From: Smallanthus sonchifolius
Taxonomy: Eukaryota > Streptophyta > Magnoliopsida > Asterales > Asteraceae
Reading direction: 5' to 3'
Length of the DNA: 64,000 nucleotides
Assembly (NCBI GenBank): GCA_023525975.1
Contig: CM042032.1
Span: 73,616,260-73,680,259 of the forward strand
In this document: positions 1 through 12,308 of the stretch, in pieces
How the letters are laid out: each line of letters begins with the position of its first letter
Position numbering within the stretch: position 1 is the first letter of the stretch
Program-made: the position numbers and the translations under genes
Notes under the pieces: model-generated
Databases searched by the model: none
What the model was told of the DNA's origin: nothing
The model's input: the letters and a program-made list of their open reading frames with translations, nothing else

Positions 1-2391
1 TAGCCAAGGTAATCATCTTTTACGTTTGTATACGCATTTGGTTTGTGTTTTTGGTTAGGAAAAACTATATTAGGGTTTGAGTTACGTGGTCACGGCCGGC
101 TGTGGTGGACCGGTGGTGGTCAAGGGTGAAGACGTAAAGTACGCAATGGTGACTCAGTGGCGTGCGTGCGCATGCGACGGCGTGAAGGTGATGATTGACA
201 AGGAGGAGCCGTGACGGTGGTTACCCGCTAGGGTTAGAGCTTGACGGCAGATGAGGGTGACGGTGGAATGCGGCTGTTAATGGCATGAGCAGGGAAGACC
301 AACGGGTGTTGGTGCTCGCCGTGGCAGCATGGGTGACGAGCGTAGGGCGGCAATGGCCTACAGATAATGCCCGGAGGACGAGGTGGCTGTGGTGTCACAC
401 CGTGGTGGTGAACGGAGTAGAACGAGGATGAGTCACACCCGATGTGCTTGGTGGGTCGAGTTGGGTATCAAGCCGATGACCGGAAGGGGTGGTTCACGGT
501 GGGGAAGGAGCTAGATTGAATACGGGTTAGACGAGGATAGGATTGGACCCGGCAACAAGGACGTAGATGATGGGAGTGATCAGTGGCATGGTGGTGCACG
601 ATAGGGGGAAACCTGTACGACTTCGGCCATAGTTGTACGTTTGCATGGCTTGCATGCACGTAGGGAAACCCGGTTCGAGTACAGACGTCTCGTGGGATTA
701 AGGTTTTGCATGGGTGGTTTACATGCATGCATGGAGCCCGGTTCAGGTACTCGGGTTCCAAACGAGTCAAGGACAACCCGATTCTTGTGAACTTGTGAAA
801 ATAGGGTTTCGTGGAAGAGAGTGACGGGCTGACGAGGTAGTGTTGGGGTTTATATTTTATGCGTTATCCGACGTATGTGTAGAACATATTATGATCATGT
901 GATCGTACTTTTAACAGGTTCGGGATTTAAGCGAGTGGACGGGGTGCAGAGAAAGGATTGGGATCCAGCGTAACCAATGAGTTTCTAATCCCCTCTTTTA
1001 AATGTTTTTAACGTTTTGGGGCTATCGTACATACTTTTGAGACATGTTTTATTACATTAAATGTATATCGAGCTTTGGGGTCTAAACCGATGATTTTACG
1101 AATTTAACTATTTAAATACTGGGCTAAGGGACTATAGGTTGTCCTCGAGAGGTGTAGGTTAAAGGTGGGTATATAGTTGTGGGTCGTATAGTGACCTAAT
1201 AGGGGTGAGTCAGGATTGAATTTACAGGTCGTGCGGGTACGACTAGGAGGTGTCACAGGGTATGCATGTACGTAGTATGTGCTTAGATAACGAGACATAG
1301 TAACTGTACGTGTGTTGCTATAGTAGCACTGTATTGTGTTATGTGTTAGTCAGGGTGGGTCGGTATAGGAGCTAAACGCTTATGAATACGTGTAGGATAC
1401 CTTATCCTAGTGCTATGTGTGAGATGCAGGTGCAACTAATGAGTCATGTACATAGGGTATAATGTGGTGTGTTTATACATGTGTTGCGTGTATTGTGTCG
1501 TTGTCCTTGTGACACGGCGGGTATTGTGTTTGCATTGTTTTCATTATGACACGATAAACGGGATTGTGGAGGACTAAGTCCTTCGGGATGTCACCAAAGG
1601 TGGCAAGTTCTGAACAGGTTAACGATGAGCTGAGGGTGTGTCGAACGCCCTAACGAGGGTAACCTTGATGAGGGTGCAGTAATGAGGTATGTGTTTGTGT
1701 GCTTATATATTTGTGTTAAAATTGCATACAAGCATTGAGTTATACTTATTGTGCATGAGATAGTATTAATGTGGCGAGTAGAGTTAGATTGACCGTTGTG
1801 TCAGGATTGTGATGTGGTGTTTACAACTGTTATGTCAGTTGGTTTGAGAGAGTCTTGGTTTGGGCTGGTTAAGCCGGTGTCTAGAGGGTGGTTGAGATAA
1901 CTAATGGGTGGTTAGCATACGTGGTAAACTTTGAGTGTCGGAGAGACTTACTTGGTTAAATGGTGGGGTGAGTCTTGGGTGGTGAATCCTTTGGGGATAT
2001 TGTAAGATAACGAGGGTTATCTATCTATTAATAAATGACAAATCTACTATCTAAAGACCAGAGGTTCTTGAGTGGAAATAAATATTAAATGAGACGTGTT
2101 GGATTTTGTTGAAATTAAACTATTAGAACTCACTCAGCGTAGCTGACTTTGTGTGTACATTATATTGTGTTGCAGGTGAGCTGTGGAGTCAACGTATCTT
2201 GGCTTAGGAGCAGTGCTACTCGGATCGGTGTGTAGGCATTCATGAGGTAAATTTAATGACGATAACGAGCTTATATAAAGATTTAGGTTTTAGAAAGACT
2301 TTCGCTGTAGTTTGATAAATCACACAAGTATTTTTGGGTGAATAACCAATTATGAGAACCAACTGTAGGGTGCCTGGTTTGGGGCCTTACA
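1..2391 (+). repeat. 5' LTR of Ty3/gypsy-type element (left edge cut by window)
   Basis: This block repeats at 5888-9875 in the same orientation once the insertion at 6834-8468 is removed. It ends in GGGGCCTTACA and is followed at once by a primer-binding site, TTGGTATCAGAGC, complementary to the initiator-Met tRNA 3' end. By comparison with the 3' LTR, about 337 bp of its left end lie before the window. The two LTRs differ by scattered substitutions and several indels (for example extra bases near 1585-1600 and near 1660), so insertion was not recent. The antisense ORFs in it (468-776, 1104-1298) recur in the other LTR and are not genes. Confidence 0.88.
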
Positions 2392-5300
2392 AGTTGGTAT
2401 CAGAGCTGAGGTTTAAGAGAAAACTGGTGTTTTTAAGCAAATAAAATGCCTTAACTTAAACTGAAAATGGGACGAGGGAGAAATGAATGCCACCACGAGT
2501 AACCACGAGCCAAGAGGTACGTCTTTCGAGTTGAGCAGTAATTATTATTTACCATTTGTGTAGTGTTACACTAGGTGAAGTAATCGGGGTGAGTAAGTGA
2601 TTTATGGTTCCGTGTGGGATTATGATGTGTGCTATGTGCTATAATAGTATGTAGAACTCCGTGAAGTTTTGTGGTGTGATTAAATGAGACTATGATGTGA
2701 GTTGAGTAATGTGGAGTAGCATTAATTGTAACTATGTGAGATAGTTTGGCATGTCGATGTGATTTAGTGATTTTGTGTGTAACCTTGTATGGTGTGAAAT
2801 TATGATAAATATGACATGCTAGATTATTGTGTGGGCTATGTGAGTTGTGTGGGATGTATATGCATCCGGGGTGTGTGAAAGATAGAAAATTAGTGTGAAT
2901 ATGATGAGAAAGGTTTAGAATCTAAGAAGTAATGTGGACCACCAAATTGCATTTGATCACCGTGATTTGGAAGTCTATAATTACTCTCATATTCTGAATT
3001 TGATGCCCATTGTAATCACTCTAACATTCTATCTTGTGCAGGTACTGATGGCTATGACGATTCGTACTAGATGGATTAGGGGAGGAGCTCTCATCAGGAG
3101 GTCGACAGAACGGCGGGCTAGACGTGCGACTAATGTTCATACGGTTATCTTCGGGAGAAGACGGGTCTTAGCACCTGTTCCATTGACGGTGGTTCCACCG
3201 GCGGCTGAGGATGAGCAGGAGTTACCAGCACAGGAGGTGATCTTGGCGCTTACGGCGCCTAATGCTCCCAGTACTACCAGGGCAGTTATAAGGGGTGGAC
3301 TTAGTATCTCCTTCTATAGGAGAAGTGGTTGGCGAGGAAGGAACGCATTTGTGGTTAGGCATCAGCCTCCGAGGTAGGATTCGGGATCGGGGAACGGATG
3401 GCTGGAGGAATCTGATGATGAGGAACAAATGGGTGATAACTTTGACTTGTTCAGTGATTAGAGCGGTAGTGGTTACCGCGAGAGGACTAGAGCATTTTGA
3501 GTAGTGGCCGTCAGGCACTTTTGTGACGAAGTATTTGTTATTGGTTTTTAAATTGCTTGATTTTAACCTTGACAGTGAAAGCTTACCATGGGATGGTTTA
3601 AAATATAGTTGATGATAGTTGCATGTGTGATAGCTTACTGTTGGTGGTACAGTGTTAATTATATGTGATTATGTGATTACCTTTTGAACAACGTGAGTTC
3701 ATACTAAATGTAATCTTTGATGTGATGCTAGGGCTTGGTTGATTAGACTGTATGAGTAGACCTGTGTAGACCGGAGTTTTGATTTGTGTGTGTGTGTCTA
3801 TGGTCTTAAGATAGTGTCACCTATGTGTTATGTTTAGGTGATGTTTAAAGTGTAAGGGGTGTGTTGCACCTTGTGTAAATGTTCAGGACGAGGTCTTGTG
3901 GGAAAGTTGTAGTTACATACCTTATGTCTAGGTATGCTTATTCAGGACCAGATCCTGTGGGGAAATAAGATAGTTTATATCTTGTGTGTATGAATGTTTA
4001 GGGATGTTTTTGTCTAGACTGAGTAGTGTGTCATCTTGAAGTATGGGTACGACCCGTATGGGTACGACCGAGTAAACTCTGAATGAGTATATGATGACGT
4101 GTGGCAGGGGCTACCATTGTAGTGAGTAAGAGGTAAGGTTCAGGAGTTTGTGTGTCCATAAATGACGAGGTCATATTGTATGCACGTGGATTTACTCAGA
4201 TCTAGCCGTGGTGTGTGTGCACGTGATGTGTATTTAGAGTTTGGGGGTTACTAGTACATGTGTAAAATAGTGTGTGTTCTGTAGTTATGTGCGTCGGTGT
4301 GTGTCCTTGTAGTACACGCTTAGTCGTGCATAGGACAGGTGGTCAGTGTGCTCAAGCATAGTATTTCTATCTTGACGATTTTCTCGACATTGATACATCG
4401 AGGTGATGCGAGAAGTTTTGATGTCTTTCTAGACGATCGGTGAGGTGCTCTTATGAGATGCCTATGATTATATCTCAGGAAATTCGGAGCACGAAGCCAA
4501 TGGGCGGAGCCGTGAGAGTAGATGATGAAAGCGTTTACGTGGACGCTTGACTAGAAATGTTTATGAGGAGATTAAAGTGACGACGCTGAAGATTTCAGCA
4601 CGAAGTAAACAAGGCGACGAAGGATATGCAGGATTCAGTCGAGGTGAGACACCGATGAATAGGGATGTTTTCCCCGGACGAGACGACGAATAGCGGAGGC
4701 TTGTGAGCAGATGGACTTCGTGTTCGTAAATTATAAATGAGACGCGGTCGGTGATCACATGGTAAAGAAGTAAAGATATACTATGGTAGAGGAATTTTGT
4801 GAAGACCAGCATAGCTTTGTACAAGCTCCTGGAGATTATCAAAGAAGGGCAGAAGTAATACCCTTATGGGTAAGCAGTGGGCTCGAGTTTGAGAAATCAT
4901 CACAAGATGGCAATTTGAGCATAAAAAAATAGCATGATGGACACATGATAGTAAGGCAACTATTACTCCTGGCTGTGAAGGACAAGGACCTACTTGGGAG
5001 GATGATCGTCGGAATGACGAAATCATTTAGATTATACAAGGGACAAAGGGCAATTGTGCCCGTAACTCATAATGAAATGTGACAAGTGAGCGGATAACTG
5101 GCAGTGTTGTACTACACGGTACTAGAGATGATATGTGCAGTATTGTTAAGGACATTACGAGTGACGAGGTATTGTCAAGGATAATGACAATGAGACCTTC
5201 GTGAAAGGATTGATATTCGAGGCAATCACGGATGGCAACTTCTAGCAAGTGCCGGGATAACAAGAGTGGGAAATGAAGCCATTTGGCTAATGACCGGAGA

Positions 5301-5550
5301 GACGAGAGGCGAAGGAATGGGTAGGTGAAACCTACAAGTCACAAAATAGAAAGCGAGCAATAGAGAAGATTTCTTTAAACACCAAGGCTGGTAGCCGTGT
5401 GGAAAAGTAAGGATCAGGATTATACATATATGAAAGGGAACGGGTAGCACCTAAGGGTTTTGGTGCATGAGTGGGAACGGAAAGGTGAGTCGTGTTGGTT
5501 TGTACCGACACAGGATTCGAGGACGAATCCTCTTTTAAGGGGGATAGACT
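2392..5550 (+). mobile_element. Interior of non-autonomous gypsy-type retrotransposon (LARD-like)
   Basis: The interior lies between the PBS (TGGTATCAGAGC, about 2395-2406) and a polypurine tract (AAGGGGGATAGACT) just before the 3' LTR at 5551. At 3.16 kb it is too short for gag-pol, and I found no protease, reverse transcriptase or integrase. The only plus-strand ORF over 100 codons (2934-3377, Arg-rich, 147 aa) matches nothing I recognise. The sequence GATTCGAGGACGAATCC at about 5514 resembles the end of chromovirus pol, so the element probably descends from a Tekay/Del-type parent by loss of coding sequence. It would depend on proteins from another element. The chromovirus link is an inference. 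Confidence 0.72.
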
Positions 5551-6833
5551 TGTAACATCCCGAAAATCCCTAAGTTAAGGGTTAAAGTTATTATGTGACT
5601 CGGGTCTCGTTTAAATGGCATAATCACTAAGGATTTTCATGTAAAACTTTACGTTTGCAAAAATTAGAAAACCCGGTTAGCCATTTGACGCACAATTTGG
5701 GATTGGAACGAAAGAGATGGAAACCGAGGGAAAGAGATGGAAACCGAGGGACCCAGATGTAAACCTTGGGGGATTTAAATAAGAGTTTTAATGAAAACTC
5801 TAGGCCATTCGGCCTAGGGGGACTCGCGACGTCAGGGACGAGAGAGGAAAAGGGAGACGCCGGGAACGGGAGGATGGCAGTGGTGGTTAGCCAAGGTAAT
5901 CCTATTTTACGTTTGTATACTCGTTTGGTTTGGAAAAACCCGATTAGGGTTTGAGTTACGTGGTCACGGCCGGCTGTGGTGGACCGGTGGTGGTCAAGGG
6001 TGAAGACGTAAAGTACGCAATGGTGACTCAGTGGCGTGCGTGCGCATGCGACGGCGTGAAGGTGATGATTGGCAAGGAGGAGTCGTGACGGTGGTTACCC
6101 GCTAGGGTTAGAGCTTGACGGCAGATGAGGGTGACGGTGGAATGCGGTTGTTAATGGCATGAGCAGGGAAGACCGGCGGGTGCCGGTGTTCGCCGTGGCA
6201 GCATGGGTGATGAGCGTAGGGAGGAAACGGCCTACGGATAGTGCCCGGAGGACGAGGTGGCTGTGGTGGCACACCGTGGTGGTGAACGGAGTAGAACGAG
6301 GACGGGTCACACCCGATGTGCATGGTGGCTCGAGTTGGGTATCAAGCCGATGACCGGAAGGGGTGGTTCACGGTGGGGAAGGCGCTAGATCGAATAGGGA
6401 TTAGACGAGGATAGGATTGGACCCGGCAACGAGGAAGAGGACGATGGTTGTGATCAGTGGCGTGGTGGTGCACAACGAGGGGAAACATGTACGACTTCGT
6501 CGAGAGTTGTACGTTTGCATAGCTTTCATGCACGTAGGGAAACCCGGTTCGAGTACACACGTCTCGTGGGATTAAGTTTTTGCATGGGTGGTTTAGATGC
6601 AAGCATGGAGCCCGGTTCGGGTACTCGGGTTCCAAACGAGTCAAGGACAACCCGATTCTTAGATTCTTGTGAACTTGTGAAAATAGGGTTTCATGGAAGA
6701 GAGTAACGGGTTGACGAGGCATATTTGGGGTTTATATTTTATGCGTTATCCGACGTATGTGTAGAACATATTCTGATCATGTGATCGTACGTTTAACAGG
6801 TTCGGGATTTAAGAGAGCGGACGGGGTGCAGAG

Positions 6834-8468
6834 TGATGTAGTGCAAAGCACACATCTTTATTCCTAGTGTTTTGTACGTTTGTAATTAGTTTTGTATTTG
6901 TTTTGAGTCGTTTTAATGTACATTTGAGTCTTTGTTATATTTGTAGGTGCTCGTGAAGATTACAAGGGAATATACGAAGAAACCGAGCAAGAGAAGAAAG
7001 CCGGAGGATCAAAAGTTAAAAAGATGAAATTTTAGTCTCTCGCGGTACGCGAGAGAAAGATAGAGAGTCTTCGCGGTATGCGAGGATCTCAGAAACCGGT
7101 CGCGACTATTTTGGCCCTCGCGGTACGCGAGGGACTTGCCCAATTTTCTCGCGGACGCGAGAGAACATTAAATCGAGAAAAAACCCTAATTTGATATTAA
7201 ATAGAATTTGATTCCCATTATACAAAGAAGTTCGCATCTTAGCCGTCTAGAGCAGTCCCTAGGGCGATTTTGGGAGCAAGGAAGGCTATTGGTGTGCAAG
7301 TTTGAAGCTTTTGGATTCCGGGTGTGTTAGTTTAACGTATTCGGTTTTCAAGATTCGATTTTTATCTTTGATTTGAATGTTTGAAACCATGAATCTTGTT
7401 TTCTACTTCTGTTTTAGTTGTTTGAACATGATCCTAGGCTATAACTTTGATATTTCCTAGGTCACATGATGAATACATGTTAAAGTATTGATTTTTATCG
7501 GTTTTGGTTATTTTGAATGGACTAATGATTTTGTAAGAAATCTTTGAGTTAATAATTGTGATGAATATGTATGCTCATATCTGATTGTGTGGTTGATTAT
7601 AACTCCCTGCGTTGATTGTGGTTGTCTACTAGTTTGATCTGCGTGTCTATGTTATAGATCTTAGGGTTTGTGATTGTGAGTGGTTTGCTAGACGTAGTGA
7701 CCATAGGGATTATGATTGACTGTTGATTAGAGTTGAGTGTGTTTCATAGTTCAATACCCGAGATGTGAGAATTAGTCGTTTAGTCTTCGTCATTAGGAAT
7801 CCAAGTGTCAGCTGTCTGAGAGGAAGCCGGTATTAGGTGTCTAGTGATTGTTGCTATTCGTGTCATAGTTGTTATCTTGAGATTACCTCGTGCATTCTTT
7901 GAGTGTATTGGTGGATAGTGAGACTGAGAGGTAATATGTCTATTAGGGTACTTTGTCATTTTTAGAAATACCAGAGAGGTGATCCAACCATCTGGTGAGT
8001 TAGTACGCTTTAGATTCCTTAGTTGGCGACACTCTAAGAGTGATTAGGGATCCACTAGGTAATATTTAGTTTTCATCTTTAGAAAACCATATCCATCATA
8101 GTTTCCAGAACCGGTAGAAGTTGTGCTTTGCAAGTAGGATTCCGACCTAGGTAGTATTCTTCCCATCCTTTGATTTCACCTTAGTCTTTTCTCTTGATAG
8201 TTGAGTCGATCTTTGCTTTCTGCATTCATTAGTTTAAATAGTAGTGTAGTAAACCCCCCAAACCAAATCAATCTTTAGTCCGAGTCAGAGTCTAGTATTG
8301 TTACATAGTGTCTCTAGGGTTCGATAACTCAGTTTACCATTAAGCTGTGCTACACTCGATATGTACACTTGTCTGTCAGTGTGGTGTAGTTGAAGGTACT
8401 CCTTTTATTACTTAGGAGTCTAGGTTAGGTTTATTTGTTAGTTTTTATAGACCGTCTGGACGACATCA
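6834..8468. mobile_element. Solo LTR nested in the gypsy 3' LTR
   Basis: The element runs TGATGT...ACATCA (perfect 6-bp terminal inverted repeat). It is flanked by a 5-bp duplication CAGAG at 6829-6833 and 8469-8473. The matching position in the 5' LTR (about 949-953) holds one CAGAG with no insert, so the empty and filled sites are both in this window. No PBS, polypurine tract or coding region is present, as expected after LTR-LTR recombination removed an interior. Its family is not recognised. It contains the hairpin array at 7037-7162. Confidence 0.9.
7037..7162. repeat. Cluster of four GC-rich hairpins in the solo LTR
   Basis: Four short palindromes sit in 126 bp: CTCTCGCG-GTA-CGCGAGAG (7037-7055), an imperfect CTTCGC...GCGAGG (7069-7085), CCCTCGCG-GTA-CGCGAGGG (7115-7133) and TCTCGCG-GA-CGCGAGA (7147-7162). 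The first and third differ by a T-to-C change matched by A-to-G in the other arm, so pairing is kept. They stand out from AT-rich surroundings. The role is unknown; transcript structure or protein binding are both possible. Confidence 0.7.
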
Positions 8469-9875
8469 CAGAGCAAGGATTGGGATCCAGCGTAACCAGT
8501 GAGTTTTAAATCCCCTCTTTTAAATGTTTTTAACGTTTTGGGGCTATCGTACATACTTTTGAGACATGTTTTATTATATTAAATGTATATCGAGCTTTGG
8601 GGTCTAAACCGATGAGTTTACGAATTTAATTATTTAAATACGGGGCTAAGGGACTATGGGCTCGGGAGGTGTAGGTTAAAGGTGGGTATATGGTTGTGGG
8701 TCGTATAGTGACCTAATAGGGGTGAGTCGGGATTGTATTTACAACGACTAGGAGGTGTCACAGTATGTGCTTAGATAACGCGACATAGTAACTGTACGTG
8801 TGTTGCTATAGTAGCGGTGTATTGTGTTATGTGTTAGTCGGGATGGGTCAGTATAGGAGCTAAACGTTTATGAATACACGTAGGATACCTTATCCTAGTG
8901 CTATGTGTGAGGTGCAGGTGCAGCTAATGAATCATGTACATATGGTATAATGTGGTGTGTTTATACATGTGTTGCGTGTATTGTGTCGTTGTCCTTGTGA
9001 CACAGCGGGTATTGTGTTTGCATTGTTGTCATTATGACACGGCAAACGGGATTTTGGAGGACTAAGTCCTAAGGTGGCAAGTTCTGAGCAGGTTAACGAT
9101 GAGCTCGGGGTGTGTCGAACGACCTGACGAGGGTGCAGTAATGAGGTATGTGTTTGTGTGCTTATATATTTGTGTTAAAATTGCATACAAGCGTTGAGTT
9201 ATACTTATTGTGCATGAGATAGTATTAATGTGGCGAGTAGAGTTAGATTGACCGTTGTGTCAAGATTGTGATGTGGTGTTTACAACTGTTATGTCAGTTG
9301 GTTTGAGAGAGTCTTGGTCGGGGCTGGTTAAGCCGGTGTCTAGAGGGTGGTTGAGATAACTAGTGGGTGGTCAGCATGTGTGGTAAACTTTGAGTTGTCA
9401 GAGTGGTAAGTTCGATCCATGTCGGAGAGACTTACTGGGTTAAATAGTGGGGTGAGTCCTGGGTGGTGAATCCTTTGGGGATATGGTAAGATAACGGGGG
9501 TTATCTATCTATTAATAAATGACAAATCTACTTTCTAAAGACCTGAGGGTCTTGAGTGGAAATAAATATTAAATGAGACGAGTTGGCTTTTGTTGAAATT
9601 TAACTATTAGAACTCACTCAGCGTAGCTGACTTTGTGTGTACGTTGGATTGTGTTACAGGTGAGATGTGGATTCAACGTATCTTGGCTTGGGAGCGGTGT
9701 TACTCGGATCGGTGTGCAGGCATTTGTGAGGTAAATTTAATGACGATAACGAGCTTATATAAAGATTTAGGTTTTAGAAAGACTTTCGCTGTAGTTTGAT
9801 AAATCACACAAGTATTTTTGGGTGAATAACCAATTATGAGAACCAACTGTAGGGTGTCTGGTTTGGGGCCTTACA

Positions 9876-12308
9876 CATAATGCATAAAAGATTTAAATAA
9901 GTCATACTTAAAATAATCAAGCAATATTCAAAAGAAATTAAATCTGGAATTTAAATTTGTTCTAAACAAAAATAACATCATCAAATGGTGTAATCAACAA
10001 CTTGAAGTAATCTTCAAGTTGTGTCCGTCTTCCTTTCCTTCTTTTCTTTCATCTCTGTAAAAAGCAAGTTTGCATATGTTAAAAGTCTAACTTTTAAGTG
10101 ATAAAGAAACAATGAAAAGTTGCCTAGATACCAAGAGTATATGCTTTGAAGCATTCTCTAGCAACAGCAGCTTCGGGCATCTCTCTCACATGGCATTTCG
10201 GTTTAGAGATATTTGCCTTGGTCTCACCAACAGCTTTGCCCTTATCCCCGGTTTCGACAGTCTCTACCGGTACCCTTTTACTTGTGAAACACAAATGAAG
10301 TTCATCATCAATCATAGCTTTCAAGATGTTGTCATTGGGATAAATCCCTATTCTTTCAAGCTGATCTATGAAGCATGACATCTTTAGAGCATCATCAGGC
10401 ACCCACTCGACATACCGAGAGTTGAAATTCCTAACATAGCCATAACGACTATGTAAGTGCCCTTCCCATTTACAGTCATCAAATGCATTGTCAACAGTAA
10501 ATCTATGATCAAGTGATCATCTATGGGAATGCATGCTTTCTCGATGTCTGATACTTTCTTCCTCATGACCACATCACATTCTGGATTCTTCAAGGCCACG
10601 TCTCTAATGTGTGACATTAAAGGGTGAGAAGGATCCTTGTTGTAATCTTAATGGTATCTATCCTTCAAGTTATGGATCATGTCATAAGCAGTCAAGCTCT
10701 GGAGTGATTCTCTAATCCCAAGGCTAACAGATGCAAGCATAAGGTCTGATATAGCATGGGTATCATCCCTAAGTTTGTTTCAGGCATTTAGAGCAAACTC
10801 GCTAGCATCCTCAGGTGGCTGCTTAGGTAAGTGGTACTTAAGAACATGTAGTTTCTTGTTGTATCTAAGGACGTTCTTCAGATTGTAGTATCAGGTCAAG
10901 AAATTTGTTCCATCGAGTTTAACGTTTAGGATGTTGTTAAGACGTTCTAGAATAATCAAATCAGCGGATTGAGACATCTACAAAATTCAAATAAAGTTTA
11001 GTATTTTTCATGCTTGAATTTCTTAATTATATTAATAACCCAAATACAAAAATATTTATAATTAAGAATGAGATCTTGGTTCACTATGTTTCAGTGAATG
11101 GCTAAGCACTTTTCACTGGCATAGTTAGGTAGGTAGGTATGAAAATACCAATTGTGTCGACTACACAATTCTCGGTTTGAGAGGCATGACAAGCAAGGTC
11201 AAGCTTTGGATACGTTTCCCTCAACTACGCTCGCTTAAACGAATTAAGTGATATTTGTCCTTCAATCGTGACTGTAGTCCCGACCTAAGTGACTCAGGAA
11301 ACACGGTGCTACCTTTAACCAAAACTGTGGCATCGGATGCAGGGTAATTCACTAACATCGACGTTTCGGCTTAGTTGAAGTGTCATAATTAAGGATGGCG
11401 CTGAAATATCGATTTTAATAATTGGGATTTCTTTAATGTTTTAATTTACCGGTTAAGGGTCAAAAATATTTTGGAGACGGGTAGCATGAATCAAGTCGTG
11501 CAAATATTAGTAAACCAATTTTACTGTATAAGTTCGTAAAACGCTTTAAACACTCGACACGGTCTAATTTTAAATACCTTATTTATAAACTAAATTGGTC
11601 GTTACTCGCGAACTTAATTTTTAACTAATTAACCTTTAATTAATTTAAATGTGTTTTTAAATAAAATAATTAAATTTAAAAACTCGTTTTACTCTTTTAA
11701 ATAAAAACTACTTTATTTAATTATCTTTCCGAGAAATTATAAACCTTTTAATATCCTCTTCGTTTTATAAGATTGTGTTAAATGTTTTATAAAAATATTT
11801 GCAGTTTAAATTATTATCCTAAATAAGTGTAGCAACCATAATATATAAAACAACCATCGAGCCACTAGTACGTTTGTTCGGTTTCGTTCGAGCCATCAAA
11901 CGAGAAAACCGAACCGGTCTAAGGGACAACAAATAATAAATAAACGTGTCGCCTCCCACTAAGTCCAAGATCTCTATCTTCAAATCCCGTCCTTGTCAAT
12001 CTTCTGTCTTCAAATCTTCGTCTTGTTAGGTTTACAACTTTTATATTAAAAATAAATAAATAAAAGAAACCTAACTATTACATCCGGGCTCCAAAAAACC
12101 CAAAAATAAAAATACAAATACAAAGAAAATAAAAAACAACCATGACAAGCAAAAACCACGGGTTACTAAGGCTCGATGTACCAAACACAATCACAACCAA
12201 AACGATAAAGGTTCGATCTTTTGTTAACCAAAAGTGTTAACAAATAAAATGGAGATCGAAAAATAAATAATTATATCTAAACACGCGTAAAGGTGGCTAT
12301 GATACCAC
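9876..12308 (-). mobile_element. Interior of a decayed minus-strand LTR element
   Basis: On the minus strand, TGGTATCATAGCC (complement of about 12295-12307) directly follows an LTR that lies to the right (12309-13272), so this is a Met-type PBS and the interior runs leftward. A gag-like pseudogene occupies 10110-10977. The 1.3 kb between PBS and gag (10978-12291) is AT-rich with no ORF I can support. The left end abuts the gypsy LTR at 9875, so the gypsy element probably inserted into this one, and the rest of this element should lie left of the window. Confidence 0.65.
10110..10977 (-). pseudogene. Decayed copia-type gag-like gene
   Basis: Reading from ATG at 10977 leftward gives a protein beginning MSQSADLIILERLNNIL, then a KLDGTNFLT...YYNLKNVLRYNKK stretch typical of plant copia gag N-termini (target for tRNA-primed particles in the cytoplasm). 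Tryptophan codons have become stops at two points in the first 80 codons (after NFLT and after FALNA), and another stop follows KDRYH. Frame is lost again near 10400. The downstream part, with HIRDVALKNPECDV and PDDALKMSCFIDQLERIGI, is Lys/Asp-rich and I do not recognise it. No zinc knuckle is visible. Copia-gag is my best match by eye; the C-terminal half could be something else. Confidence 0.5.

Larger units (their letters stand above)
5551..9875 (+). repeat. 3' LTR of the gypsy-type element, split by a nested solo LTR
   Basis: The LTR starts TGTAACATCCCG and ends GGGCCTTACA, giving terminal TGTAA...TTACA. Without the 1,635-bp insert and its duplicated 5 bp it is about 2.68 kb. It carries a 20-bp tandem duplication (AAAGAGATGGAAACCGAGGG, about 5710-5750). 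The target-site duplication of the whole element cannot be tested because its left flank is outside the window; the right flank begins CATAA. Confidence 0.88.

Noticed and set aside
468..776. Antisense ORFs of 102 and 126 codons at 468-776 and 6342-6722
   Set aside because: They are copies of each other because they lie in the two LTRs of one element; no domain and no independent gene signal.
2934..3377. 147-codon ORF as a real protein gene
   Set aside because: No recognised domain, Arg-rich and in the interior of a non-autonomous element; mentioned but not called a CDS.
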